From: Acidobacteriaceae bacterium
GTDB lineage: Bacteria; Acidobacteriota; Terriglobia; Terriglobales; Acidobacteriaceae
Direction: 5' to 3'
DNA length: 55,795 nucleotides
Assembly: GCA_030041305.1 (NCBI GenBank)
Contig: JASHOC010000243.1
Location: forward strand, 1-55,795
The notes below the pieces were generated by a model. That model was given only the letters and a program-made list of their open reading frames with translations, did no database searches and was not told where the DNA came from. Below, in pieces: positions 42,699 through 52,900 of this stretch. Within the stretch, counting starts at the first letter, position 1. The number at the start of each line of letters is the position of its first letter. A program made the translations under genes and the position numbers.

Positions 42699-43141
42699 TG
42701 CGCGCCTCCGGTGGCGGGATTCGGCGTCTTCACTGCGGCAACCGCGGCGGGCGATGCTCTCGGCGCCGGAGGCCGGCGAGCGACGCTGTACGACTTTTTC
42801 AGCGCCCCCGCGGAAAGATAAATCGGCGGACAGGCCTCCTGTTGACTAAGAGCGTGCTCCGTGCGGCCTTCCTTGAGCGCATGTTCCGCGCAGCCCTCCA
42901 CGCAGCGTCCGCAAAAGGTGCATTGGGCGGGATTGTAGCTCCACGTGAATTCGCCTTTGCCGGCCTTGTATTCAATGGCCCGCGCGGTGCAGCGGAACCG
43001 GCAGACGGCGCAACCGGTGCACAGCGTGGGATCGAACTCCACCAGCCCACGAAAGCGCGCCGTGACCTTCGGCCGCGCCGGAAAACGCAAAGTCTGGTAG
43101 CCGCGCCACAAATTCTTCGCCATCATGATGAGAATGTTCAT
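42695..43141 (-). CDS. Group 4 hydrogenase ferredoxin-type 2[4Fe-4S] subunit
   Basis: 148 aa, NuoI/EchF-like electron-transfer subunit. Two cluster motifs: Cys41, 44, 47, 51 (CTGCAVCRFRC) and Cys74, 77, 80, 84 (CTFCGRCVEGC). The Pro usually following the fourth Cys is Thr or Ala. An N-terminal helix (MMAKNLWRGYQTLRFP) is typical of NuoI. The last ~45 residues are Pro/Ala-rich, extending beyond the family core. It should carry electrons between a soluble partner (ferredoxin) and the small subunit. ATGA overlaps on both sides. Confidence 0.88.
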   Translation of the reverse strand: MNILIMMAKNLWRGYQTLRFPARPKVTARFRGLVEFDPTLCTGCAVCRFRCTARAIEYKAGKGEFTWSYNPAQCTFCGRCVEGCAEHALKEGRTEHALSQQEACPPIYLSAGALKKSYSVARRPPAPRASPAAVAAVKTPNPATGGAQ

Positions 43142-44052
43142 GACCGGAACCTCATGAAGAGCGCGGACGAAATGGCTAAAACCGCAAAGATCAGCGTGCA
43201 CTGCCAGTAGAAGCGCACCGTGGTGTCGATCGCCAGGCGCGCCGTCGCCGCGGCCAGCGTGGACAGCAGCAGGACCATGACCAACGAGAGCGCGATGAAG
43301 AGCGCGGCGGCCAGCCATCCTTTACCGATGTGTGGGGCAACCAGCGTCGCCACCAGGCCCGCGCCCGCAACCCACTCCAGCCCATGCGCCAACTCCCACA
43401 TGGCCAGTTCCGGCCCCGCATATTCGGTCATCGGCCCGGCGTAAATCTCCTGTTCGGCATTGGGCAATGAGAAGGGATTGATGTGCAGCTTGGCCGGCAG
43501 GCACACCAGAATCGCCACAATTCCCAGCCAGCGTAACGGCGAGTCCGGCATGGACGCCAGCGTCTCCAGCCGGAAGGTGTGCTGCGATGACGCCACGGAG
43601 AGGATAGCCAGCAGGAAGACGATGTTATAGGAAACGCTCAGCGCCGCCTCACGCGCCGAGCCGATCTCGCCGAAGATCGAGCGCGAGGAGAATCCCGCGG
43701 CGATGATGCACATCGACGGCAATTCCAAAAGTGCCAGCAACAGGATCAGGTCGCCCTCGAAGCCGCCCGATGAAGGCAGCACAGGCAACAGGCCCACCGC
43801 ACCCGCCGCGCCGGAAACCGCAATCAGCGGCCACGCCCGCATCAGCATTCCGCCTATACCCCGCCGCGGCGGCGTGTTCTTGGCGAGCAGCTTGACGAAG
43901 TCGAAGAACGGCTGCATAAAGGGCGGACCGATACGCTCCTGCATCAGCGCCACCGCCTTGCGTTCAACCCAAAGGAAGAACCAGGCCGCGGGCACGGCGA
44001 ACAGCAATCCGGGAAAGATGAGTAGGCGCGCGAGCGCCGTCATCAGATTCAT
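43138..44052 (-). CDS. Group 4 hydrogenase membrane anchor, NuoH-like
   Basis: 304 aa, eight predicted membrane helices, equal to EchB/HyfC/HycD and NuoH. Diagnostic pieces: ERKAVALMQERIGPPFMQPFFDFVKLLAK, LLALLELPSMCIIAAGFSSRS, GSAREAALSVSYNIVFLLAIL with conserved Arg-Glu, and AEQEIYAGPMTEYAGPELAMWELAHG. It forms the quinone-chamber-like interface and lateral proton path to the antiporter. Translationally coupled to both neighbours by ATGA. Confidence 0.9.
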   Translation of the reverse strand: MNLMTALARLLIFPGLLFAVPAAWFFLWVERKAVALMQERIGPPFMQPFFDFVKLLAKNTPPRRGIGGMLMRAWPLIAVSGAAGAVGLLPVLPSSGGFEGDLILLLALLELPSMCIIAAGFSSRSIFGEIGSAREAALSVSYNIVFLLAILSVASSQHTFRLETLASMPDSPLRWLGIVAILVCLPAKLHINPFSLPNAEQEIYAGPMTEYAGPELAMWELAHGLEWVAGAGLVATLVAPHIGKGWLAAALFIALSLVMVLLLSTLAAATARLAIDTTVRFYWQCTLIFAVLAISSALFMRFRS

Positions 44053-44537
44053 GGCTGCGCCTCCTCGACGGCAGGCGCGCTTTCTGCGTCCGGTGGTTTC
44101 ATTCCGCGCTCGGCCAGAATTTCCGCCGCCTTCGCCACGCCCTGGATGATGGCGTCCGGCCGCGGCGGGCAACCGGGCACGAAGACATCCACGGGAATAT
44201 GCTTTTCGAGCGGCCCCGCCAGGGTGCGGCTGTCGATGAAAACGTTCGTCGTCGCCGGGCACGACCCGATGGCGATCACCGCTTTGGGATGACACACCTG
44301 TCCGTACACTGTCTTGATCGCGCTCACGGCATTGCGCGTCACCGGCCCGGTCACGCACACAATATCGGCGTGCCGCGGACTGCCTTCCAGGCGCACCCCC
44401 AACTGCTCCGCGTCGTAGCGCGGCGAGAGCGCTGCCACCAATTCGATGTCGCATCCATTGCAACTGCCGGAGTTCATGTGGAACAACCATGGGCTGCGGC
44501 GGCGGCACGTACAGATCAATCGCTTCCAGAGGTTCAT
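44049..44537 (-). CDS. Group 4 hydrogenase small subunit, NuoB-like
   Basis: 162 aa, EchC/HycG-type. It holds the proximal [4Fe-4S] cluster with Cys26, Cys29 (SGSCNGCDIE), Cys93 (IGSCPATTN) and Cys123 (VPGCPPRPDAI). It lacks the medial and distal clusters of other hydrogenases, as expected for group 4. It starts inside the stop of the antiporter gene and ends inside the start of the NuoH-like gene. Confidence 0.92.
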   Translation of the reverse strand: MNLWKRLICTCRRRSPWLFHMNSGSCNGCDIELVAALSPRYDAEQLGVRLEGSPRHADIVCVTGPVTRNAVSAIKTVYGQVCHPKAVIAIGSCPATTNVFIDSRTLAGPLEKHIPVDVFVPGCPPRPDAIIQGVAKAAEILAERGMKPPDAESAPAVEEAQP

Positions 44538-47500
44538 GGCCGCACCCCCAACAACAAGGCAAGCATGTGCGGCCAAAGCCCGCCGGCAACCAGCAGCGTG
44601 ACCAGCGCCACAATCGTAGCCTGCAGCGCGGCCGGCTCTTCGCCCGCTAACGCGGGCGGAGATTCGCTCTTCCGCGGAGGACCCCACCAGGTGTGCGTAA
44701 GCGCGAGCGTATATGCAATCAGCGCCAGAATCGAGGACAGGACGAAGATCGCGAGCAGCCACGGGCTCATGTCGAGCGCCGTCGAATAAAGCCTCCAGCG
44801 CCCGATGAACCCGAGCGTCGACGGCACGCCGAGCATGGCCAGCATTCCGAAGAGGAAGCCGAAAGCGCTTACCGGGTAACGCGCAGCCAGAGCCAACGGC
44901 TCGCCCTTCAATTCTCCAGCGGCCTCGGGACCGCTCAGGCAAACGAAGAGCAGCGCTTTGGCCAAAGCATGTGTGGCCGCAGCGATCAACGCGCCCTGCG
45001 CCCCGAGCGCCCGCGCCGACGCCAAACCTAATAACAAAAAACCGACGTCCTCCACCGTCGAGAGCGCCAGCAGCCGCTTGAGGCCGCGCTGCGCCAGCAT
45101 CAGCAGCGCCGCGGCCAGAGAGCTCGCAGCGGCAATGCCCAGCCATATTCCCGCGGGCGTAAACGCACCCGGATTTGCCTGCGCAATTACGTACAACTCG
45201 CCGAACGCCGCCATATCGATGACGGCGATGATGAGCCCGAGCACCAGTGCGGGAACTTCATCGGCCAGCTTGAGCAGCCAGAAGAAAAACGGAAGCGCGG
45301 CCAGCTTGACGCACACGCTCGTCATCAGCAAGACCTGCGCCCAATCTGCCTGTCCTTGCTGCATCAGCAGTTCGCTCAAGGCAAGCGACGAAGCTGAGAT
45401 CGCGACCACCTCGACATAGGCCAGCTTCGCGTTGCGTGACCTGGCGCTTCGCCACACGAGGGGCAACGTGAGCAGCGCGCCCAATTCGAGCAGCCCCAGC
45501 CGCAGCCATGGATCGGCCGCCGCCATCCCGCCCACCGCGGCAGCGCCCGCCAGAATCATCAGCAGCGCCAGCCGCCGCCAAGGAGCCGCTACAAGGGCCG
45601 CCAAAATCAGCGCTGCCGCCGCCACTCCACAGGCGCCGGCCAAAAGCGCGGGAATCGGCAGGGAAGCGCCCGCCGTCACCTTCGGCGCCGCGCCCGACGC
45701 GAGCCAGCGCGCCCCTGCCAGGACCGCCGCCGCCAGCACCACTACCAGCCACGCGGCCTGCTGCTCCATCCAGTCAACGGCCACTGCCAGCCCGCGCCCC
45801 GCCGCGCGCACTCCGCTCCAAATCCCCAGATACATGCGATCCACATTCGACCAGCGGAAGAAGCCGTGCCAGTGCTCGAGAAAGATCTCTGAAAAGTCTC
45901 CGGCCGTCAGTCGGCCCTGATCGCCCAGCGGCTCGCCGCCGGTGAAAACCCCTCCACCCGCTCCTGCCAGCGCGGCGCCGCCGGTCGCGGGAACCGGGTT
46001 CGCCATATACGCAATGGCGTAAATCACGCCGCCCACAATCAGCGAAACCAGCGCCAGCACTAGTCCGCCGGCCGTCGAAAAACTCCCCGCATCGGCTGAA
46101 AGCCCAAACCACGTGACGTGGATGCCCGCGCCCATTCCCAATGCGCCCAGAACGGGATTGAGGAGCAAGTTCACCGCCAACTGCGGCGCCACCCCCAACA
46201 TGATGCTGCCCGCGGCCAGCAGTCCCATCCCCCACAGCATCGACGGCGGCGATTCATGCGCGCCCTCCGTCTGTTCCGTCGCCGGCCCCAGAAATACCGC
46301 GCTGGTCGCCTTCGCGCCCAGGAACACCGTGCCCAGGCTCGCCGCCCACGCCACCATCGCCGGCGCTGCCCATCCCGCCTGCAGCGCCGCGGCATAGAGC
46401 ATCCACTTGCTGGCGAAGCCGCTCATCAGCGGAATCCCCATCATGCTGCCCACCCCGACCAGCCACGAGAGCGTGGTGTGCGGCATCCGGCCAGCCAGTC
46501 CGCCAAGCCGGTTCATATCGCGCGTGCCCGTGGCGTGCTGCACGCTTCCCGCCGTCAAAAACAATCCGCCTTTGAAGAATCCGTGATTCAGGCAGTGCAG
46601 CAGCCCGGCCGTGATCGCCAGCGGCGTGCCGATGCCCAGGCCCATCATCATGTAGCCGATCTGGCTCACCGTCGAGTAAGCCAGCATGCGCTTCAAATCG
46701 GTTTGCACCATGGCGTACATCACGCCCACCGCCATGGTCGCCGTGCCCACCCACATCACCGATTCGCCCCACGCCGCCGGCCAGGCGCCGAAGCTGTGCA
46801 TGCGCGCGCAGAGGTAAACGCCGGCTTTGACGTAACAGGCCGCGTGCAGCAGCGCGCTCACCGGCGTCGGCGCGGCCATGGCTTCGGGAATCCACGTGTG
46901 CAGCGGCGCCTGCACGCTCTTTGCTGCCAGCGCCACCAGCATCAACGCAAACACGCCTCCCGTCACGCTATGCGCCACTGCAGGGTCGGTCCACAGCGCG
47001 CTGCCGGCGCGGTGATACACCACCAGAATCGCGGCCAGCAACCCGTATCCGGCGATGTGCGTCATCAGCAGCACCTTCCGCGCGCCCCGCACCGCCTCGC
47101 GATTCGTGTACCAGAACCCCACCAGGCTGAACGAGCACAGTCCGATGACTTCCCAGCAGAGGTAGAAGATCAACAGGTTCGCGCTATACACCAGGCCGAT
47201 GAAGCCGCCAATGAAAACCAGCATCGTGGCGTAGAAGCGCGTCGCCGCCCGGTCGTGCGCCATGTAGCCGATCGAGCAAAGCAGCACCAGCCCGCCAATG
47301 GCCGCGCCCATGAACGCGAACAGCACGCTCAGCGCGTCCACGTGCAGCACCAGCGCCAGCGGTCCGTCCCACGCGAACGGCTTCAGGTCCACAGCCTGCC
47401 CGCCGCGAACCAGCGGCATCAAGCCAGCCACCGCCGCCACCGCCGGTAGACAGGTCAGAAAAGCCAGAATTCCCTTCGCGCGGGCCGAGCAGAGTCGCGC

Positions 47501-47572
47501 CAACAGAAGTTGCAGCGCCGCCCCTAGCAGCAGCGCGCATGGAGCCATCAATACCAGCATCGATGCCTTCAT
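44534..47572 (-). CDS. Giant fused double antiporter-like subunit (NuoL/HyfB plus degenerate second module)
   Basis: 1012 aa, roughly twice the size of NuoM. Residues 1-500 are a complete NuoL/MrpA-type proton-channel module with Glu141 (TM5), Lys218, Lys249 (TM7, in LLHAACYVKAGVYL), and His327/Lys334 in the broken helix (HCLNHGFFKGGLFL). A ~140-residue linker follows, with an amphipathic DFSEIFLEHWHGFFRW segment. Residues 640-1012 are a second antiporter-like module. It keeps Lys756 and His868/Lys872 (THALAKALLF), but the TM7 Lys position is Ala (GLIIAVIDMAAFGELY). So one protein offers one standard and one altered proton path. First gene of the operon; the first ATG has only a close AAGGAC, and an ATG at codon 5 is an alternative. 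Confidence 0.88.
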   Translation of the reverse strand: MKASMLVLMAPCALLLGAALQLLLARLCSARAKGILAFLTCLPAVAAVAGLMPLVRGGQAVDLKPFAWDGPLALVLHVDALSVLFAFMGAAIGGLVLLCSIGYMAHDRAATRFYATMLVFIGGFIGLVYSANLLIFYLCWEVIGLCSFSLVGFWYTNREAVRGARKVLLMTHIAGYGLLAAILVVYHRAGSALWTDPAVAHSVTGGVFALMLVALAAKSVQAPLHTWIPEAMAAPTPVSALLHAACYVKAGVYLCARMHSFGAWPAAWGESVMWVGTATMAVGVMYAMVQTDLKRMLAYSTVSQIGYMMMGLGIGTPLAITAGLLHCLNHGFFKGGLFLTAGSVQHATGTRDMNRLGGLAGRMPHTTLSWLVGVGSMMGIPLMSGFASKWMLYAAALQAGWAAPAMVAWAASLGTVFLGAKATSAVFLGPATEQTEGAHESPPSMLWGMGLLAAGSIMLGVAPQLAVNLLLNPVLGALGMGAGIHVTWFGLSADAGSFSTAGGLVLALVSLIVGGVIYAIAYMANPVPATGGAALAGAGGGVFTGGEPLGDQGRLTAGDFSEIFLEHWHGFFRWSNVDRMYLGIWSGVRAAGRGLAVAVDWMEQQAAWLVVVLAAAVLAGARWLASGAAPKVTAGASLPIPALLAGACGVAAAALILAALVAAPWRRLALLMILAGAAAVGGMAAADPWLRLGLLELGALLTLPLVWRSARSRNAKLAYVEVVAISASSLALSELLMQQGQADWAQVLLMTSVCVKLAALPFFFWLLKLADEVPALVLGLIIAVIDMAAFGELYVIAQANPGAFTPAGIWLGIAAASSLAAALLMLAQRGLKRLLALSTVEDVGFLLLGLASARALGAQGALIAAATHALAKALLFVCLSGPEAAGELKGEPLALAARYPVSAFGFLFGMLAMLGVPSTLGFIGRWRLYSTALDMSPWLLAIFVLSSILALIAYTLALTHTWWGPPRKSESPPALAGEEPAALQATIVALVTLLVAGGLWPHMLALLLGVRP

Positions 47573-47644
47573 GTCCTTTATGGTGAGCGCGTCTCCGAGG
47601 CCAACGATGTGATGCGATGCACACTTCCAAAGCCGGTTAGGGGC

Positions 47645-47679
47645 ATAATATGGGGATTAATCCCACAATGTGGTGCCAA
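47645..47679 (-). promoter_or_regulatory. Candidate promoter/operator of the hydrogenase operon
   Basis: On the minus strand a TATTAT box (47650-47645) lies ~70 bp before the hydrogenase start. Directly upstream is the 12-bp perfect palindrome GGGATTAATCCC (47653-47664). Further upstream, TTGGCAC (47679-47673) and TTGT (47668-47665) resemble a sigma-54 promoter but with the wrong spacing. No transcript evidence. Confidence 0.3.
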
Positions 47680-47836
47680 TCATCCCTCTTTTAGAGGACC
47701 CTCCGTGTCCGCCTCCGCGGCGACCCTCCGCGTCATCCCGCCGCAAAGAAATAACCCGCGCGCATCGTTTATCGTGGACAGCATTGCCGCAATCTCGCGG
47801 CAGGGAATCCGTTCACTCTCTCCGAGGAAAATCTCG

Positions 47837-49882
47837 ATGCGCCGCGTCGCCCCGCAGTCCCTCACCGCCGTATCCATCGCCGTTTCGCTTTGCGTTGCCG
47901 GCGGAGCCCGCGGCGTGCAGCCGCAGGCGGGCAACGCCCCGCTTTCCTTCCCGCCAGAAGCCTCGCGCCGGGCTCCGGCCCAACCTGCCCCCCCGCCGCG
48001 CTCAGCCAACTACCGCGCCCTGCAACAGCATCTCGCCCAGGGCTGGAACACGTGGGACACGAACAGCGTCACCACACAGGTCTTTCTTCCCGAAGGCCTG
48101 GCCATTCACGTCGGCCTCCAGCACAACAGCACCCTCGATGGAGAAGCGTTCCTCCGCGACGCGCTCATCGGCCGCCTGCAACCCGGGGCCGAGCAGGTGC
48201 TGCCCGGCCCGCACGCGTGGGACGGCAGCTACACCGATCTGCGCATCGAGTGGAAGGGCCACCGTTGGCGCATCCAGAGCGCGCACGACGCCGGCGACCT
48301 GGTTCTGCTGGCCACGCCGCTGCCCTCCACGCCAATCTCCGCCGTGCCGCCCACCTTCATCGTCTCTGTCGACTTTCTCTGGAATCGCCCCGGCACTACC
48401 GTTCGCCGCGCGGACCTCATCGAGACGCAAGGCGCTGCTGGCGCCTTGCCCATCTATTGCACCTGCGCTCCGGCCTCCGCCCCGGCGCAAAGCCCCGCGC
48501 AAGCCAACGACTACGCCGGCGCTCCCGTCTCCGCGCCGTACTTTTCCGTCGATTTCACCGCCCCCGTGGGCGTTGCCTCCGGGCGCCGCCGCACCCTCAC
48601 TGAAATTCAAGCCGTCATTGAACGCAGCCGCCAGAGTTACGAGCTGTCCATCACTTCCGCGGGCCATTCGGCGCCTATCCGCGACGCCATCGAAACCACC
48701 ATCGGTTGGGACACTATCTACGATCCCGATCAGGAACGCATCATCTCTCCCGTCAGCCGTATCTGGAGCGTGAACTGGGGCGGTTGGGTGCTCTTCGACT
48801 GGGATACCTTCTTCGCCGCCACGCTGGCCTCCATCGGCGACCGCGACCTCGCCTACGCCAACGCCCTTGAAATTTTGCGTGAAGAGACGCCGGAGGGCTT
48901 TGTACCCAACTACGCCCGCCCCGGCGGTTGGAAAAGCTTCGACCGCTCCGAGCCGCCCGTCGGCGCCATCACCGTCCTCGGCCTTTACCGCCAGTTCCAC
49001 GACCGCTGGTTTCTTGAGGACGCCTTTGCGCCTTTGCTGCGCTGGAATCGCTGGTGGAACGAGCATCGCCAGACGCAGGGGTACTTGGCCTGGGGCAGCG
49101 ACGGCGACACCCATCCCGCCAATCTCGACGACCACTCCCGCGGCGCCCGCCAGGGCGCCATCCTCGAATCTGGCCTCGACAACAGCCCCATGTACGATGA
49201 CACGGTCTACGATCCGCAATCGCATCTGCTGGAATTTGCCGATGTGGGCCTCATGAGCCTCTACATCGCCGACTGCGACGCTCTCGCCGAGATTGCTGAT
49301 GTGATCGCGAAGCCGGACGAGGCCAAGGAACTCCGCGCGCGTTCCACCCGCTACCGCACCAGCCTGGCGACTCTGTGGAGCGAGCCCGACGCCGCCTTTC
49401 TCAACAAAGATCTCCACACCGGCCAGTTCAGCCGCCGTTTATCGCCCACCAACTTCTATCCGCTCCTGGCGCGCGCGGCCACGCCGGCCCAGGCCCAGGC
49501 CATGATTCAAAAACATCTGCTCAATCCCCGCGAATTTTGGGGCCAGTGGATCATTCCCTCCATTGCCCGCGACGATCCTGCCTTTCCCGATCAGAACTAC
49601 TGGCGCGGCCGCATCTGGGGCCCCATGAACTACCTCGTCTATCTCGGTCTGCGCAACTACGCCGACGCGGATGTGCGCCGCCAGTTCGCGGAAAAATCTT
49701 ACGCGTTGTTCCTCAAGGAGTGGACGCAAAACGGCCACGTGCACGAAAACTACAACGCCATCACCGGCAGCGGCGACGACGTGCGCTCCAGCGACCGCTT
49801 TTACCACTGGGGCGCCCTGCTCGGCTACGTCGAGTATCTGGAAGAAACCGCGCCCCCGCCCACATCGCAGTCCGCGCCGTGA
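47837..49882 (+). CDS. Exported GH63-like alpha-glycosidase
   Basis: 681 aa. ATG 47837 has GAGGAAA 7 nt upstream and opens a signal peptide (SLTAVSIAVSLCVAGGARG); longer upstream starts lack an RBS. The (alpha/alpha)6-barrel family region begins at about residue 290 with SVNWGGWVLFDWDTFFAATLAS, typical of GH63 and related mannosylglycerate/glucosylglycerate hydrolases. LYRQFHDRWFLEDAFAPLL, YWRGRIWGPMNYLVY and HVHENYNAITG (about 633-643, Glu as possible general base) follow. An N-terminal beta domain (50-280) is also as in GH63. Substrate not predictable. It precedes the GH38 gene by 86 bp, probably one transcript. Confidence 0.75.
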   Translation: MRRVAPQSLTAVSIAVSLCVAGGARGVQPQAGNAPLSFPPEASRRAPAQPAPPPRSANYRALQQHLAQGWNTWDTNSVTTQVFLPEGLAIHVGLQHNSTLDGEAFLRDALIGRLQPGAEQVLPGPHAWDGSYTDLRIEWKGHRWRIQSAHDAGDLVLLATPLPSTPISAVPPTFIVSVDFLWNRPGTTVRRADLIETQGAAGALPIYCTCAPASAPAQSPAQANDYAGAPVSAPYFSVDFTAPVGVASGRRRTLTEIQAVIERSRQSYELSITSAGHSAPIRDAIETTIGWDTIYDPDQERIISPVSRIWSVNWGGWVLFDWDTFFAATLASIGDRDLAYANALEILREETPEGFVPNYARPGGWKSFDRSEPPVGAITVLGLYRQFHDRWFLEDAFAPLLRWNRWWNEHRQTQGYLAWGSDGDTHPANLDDHSRGARQGAILESGLDNSPMYDDTVYDPQSHLLEFADVGLMSLYIADCDALAEIADVIAKPDEAKELRARSTRYRTSLATLWSEPDAAFLNKDLHTGQFSRRLSPTNFYPLLARAATPAQAQAMIQKHLLNPREFWGQWIIPSIARDDPAFPDQNYWRGRIWGPMNYLVYLGLRNYADADVRRQFAEKSYALFLKEWTQNGHVHENYNAITGSGDDVRSSDRFYHWGALLGYVEYLEETAPPPTSQSAP

Positions 49883-49968
49883 GCCCCCGGCAACGCCCGT
49901 AAACCCCGCCCCATTTTCCTCGCTCGCCCGGCTCCATGGCCTACAATGCTGCGGAGGGTTCCACCACC

Positions 49969-52900
49969 ATGATTGCCTCCTTCAAACAGCATTGCGGCCT
50001 TCCCATCGTCCTGCTTCTCCTGCTGGGTTTCGGAATCTCTGTTCCCCGCGCCACGGCCCAACGCCGCGGCCAGTTTGCCTCCGCGGAGGCGACTCTGTCT
50101 CCTGATGCGCGCGCCGTCGTCGAGCGGCTCATGAGTCTGCGCGAACTGCCCGATGGCGTGTGGAAGATGCACGCCGGCGACGTGCCGCATGCTGAAGACA
50201 TCAACCTCGACGAGAGCGACTGGCAGCCCATTGCCCTCGGCGCCAAAGCTCCCAATGAAGCGGTGTGGTTTCGCCAGACCTATGAGGTGCTCCCGACCCT
50301 CAACGGCTACGACCTCACCGGCTCGCGCATCTGGTTCCAGTTCCATGCCGGCGCCAACGGCCCCATGCCCCAGATCCTTTATTTCAACGGCCGCCGCGTG
50401 GCCATGGGTGAAGACCTCGAGCCCATCGTCCTCTTCGATAAGGCCCAACCCGGCGACAAAGTCGTCGTCGCCATCAAGCTGCTCCACACCGTCGACGTGA
50501 AAACCTTCCGCGGCGCCACCTTGACCATCGACTTCCCAGAATCGCGTCCCAATCCCGTCGATCTCGGCGAAGAGATTCTTGGCGCCGCCGAGCTGGTTCC
50601 CAGCCTCGCCCCCGCCGACGCCTCTCCCATGACCACGCTCGAAAATGCCGTCCACGCGGTCGACACCGCCGCGCTCGACGCCCGCGATCAACCCAAATTC
50701 GACTCAAGCCTCAAATCCGCCCAAACCCAGCTCGAAACTCTCCGTCCCCTGCTCCAGCAAGCTGCATTTCATCTCGACGGCAACTCGCACATCGACGCCG
50801 CCTGGCTCTGGCCCTGGACCGAAACCGTGGACGTGGTTCACCGCACCTTTTCCACCGCGCTGCAACTCATGTATGAGTACCCCAACTACGTCTATACCCA
50901 ATCCGCTGCGGCCTACAACGAGTGGATGGCCGACAAGTACCCCGACCTCAACGACCAGATCAAGCAGCGCATCAAAGAGGGCCGCTGGGAAATCGTCGGC
51001 GGCATGTGGGTCGAGCCCGACCTCAACCTGCCCAGCGGCGAATCTCTGGTCCGCCAGTTGCTCGTCGGCAAACGCTGGTACAAGCAAGCCTACGGCGTCG
51101 ACGTGCGCATCGGCTGGAACCCTGACTCCTTCGGCTACAACTGGCAGTTGCCCCAAATCTACAAAAAGAGCGGCGTCGATTACTTCGTCACTCAGAAGAT
51201 GAGTTGGAACGACACCAACCAGCTCCCCTTCAAGCTCTTCTGGTGGCAGTCGCCCGACGGCTCCAAGGTGCTCACCTATTTCCCCAACGGCTACGGCAAC
51301 AACGACCTCAATCCCGTCCGCCTCTCTGAGGACCTGAAGAACGGCCGCCAGTTCTCTCCCGGCTTGCCTGAACTCCTCGAGCTCTATGGCATCGGCGACC
51401 ACGGCGGCGGCCCCACGCGCGCCATGCTCGACGAAGGCGTCCGCTGGATGGACCCCGGCCCCACCGCTATCGCCTCCAACGGCGGTCCTCCGGTCACGGC
51501 CAACTATCAGTTCGGCACCGCGCAGTCGTTCTTCTCCACCGTCGAAAAGGAAATCGCTCCCGAGAGCCCGACTTGGAATTACCAGTCCATTGCCAAAGGC
51601 TACGAGCCCCCCACTCCCGTTTCCGGCCAAATCGCGATCCCCACCTGGGACGCCGAGCTCTACCTCGAATTTCACCGCGGCGTCTACACCACTCAGGCCG
51701 AGCAGAAGCACAATATCCGCACCTCCGAGGAAGAAGTCCTCAACGCCGAAAAATGGTCGTCTCTCGCGTGGCTCGACGGCCAAAAATACCCCGACGCCGA
51801 ACTCACCGTCGACTGGCAAAAAGTCCTCTTCAACGAATTTCACGACCTCGCCGCCGGCTCCGGCATCGCCGTCATCTACCGCGACGCGCAAAAGGATTTC
51901 GACTGGGTCCGTATGTCGACAAACGGGATTTCCTCATCCGCCTTGCGTACCGTGGCCGAGAACATCGATACCAAAGGCGCCGGTATTCCCGTGCTCGTCT
52001 ACAACCCGCTCGGTTGGGAGCGATCGGGCGACGTCAGCGTCGAAGTCCAGCTTCCCAATTCCGGGGCCCACGAGCTTTTCGTAGTCGATCCTTCCCAGCA
52101 GAATCAGCCCAGTCTTCCCCTCCGCTCATCCGTGGACGACAAAAACGGAGTGGCGCATCTCACCTTCCACGTTTCCTCGGTCCCGCCCCTTGGCTACAAA
52201 GTGGTGCGGGTCGAAACCGGCAACGTGAGCGCTCGCAAGGAAACCTCGTCTACCGAGTCGGGCAACGCCATCGAGCTCAGCGACGGAACCCTCCGCGTCG
52301 CCGTCGATAAAACCACCGGCTGCATCACTCGCCTTGAGACCGGCGGCTTTGAATCTTTGGCGCCCAACGCCTGCGGCAACCAGCTCCAGTTCTTCCACGA
52401 CCTGCCCAAGGAGTACGACGCCTGGAATATCGATCCCGGAACGTACGATGTGCCGCCCAGCACCATCCAGAGCGCCGATTCCGTCGAACTGGTCGAAGCC
52501 AACACGCCCCGTCCCTCCATCCGCGTCACCAGCCATTTTCAAGACTCCAAATTCGTCCAGACCATCTCTCTCCAGGGCGACATCGTCGACATCGACAACG
52601 ACATCGACTGGCACGAAAGCCACGTTCTCCTCAAAGCCGCCTTCCCGCTCGCTGTTTCGAGCAATTTCGCCACCTACGAAATTCCCTACGGCTCCATCGA
52701 GCGCCCCACCACCCGCAACAACAGTTGGGAGAAGGCCAAGTTTGAAGTTCCCGCCCTCCGCTGGGCCGATCTCTCCGGCCCTGGCCTCGACGGCAAGATC
52801 TACGGCCTCAGCCTACTCAATAAGGACAAGTACGGCTATGACGCCGTCGGCAACCTTCTGCGCCTCACCCTGTTGCGCTCGCCCAAGTGGCCCGATCCCA

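Noticed and set aside
41155..47572. Respiratory complex I (nuo) or an Mrp antiporter operon
   Set aside because: The large subunit keeps both NiFe-binding CxxC motifs and NuoE/F/G/J/K/A are absent, so it is a group 4 hydrogenase, not complex I or Mrp.
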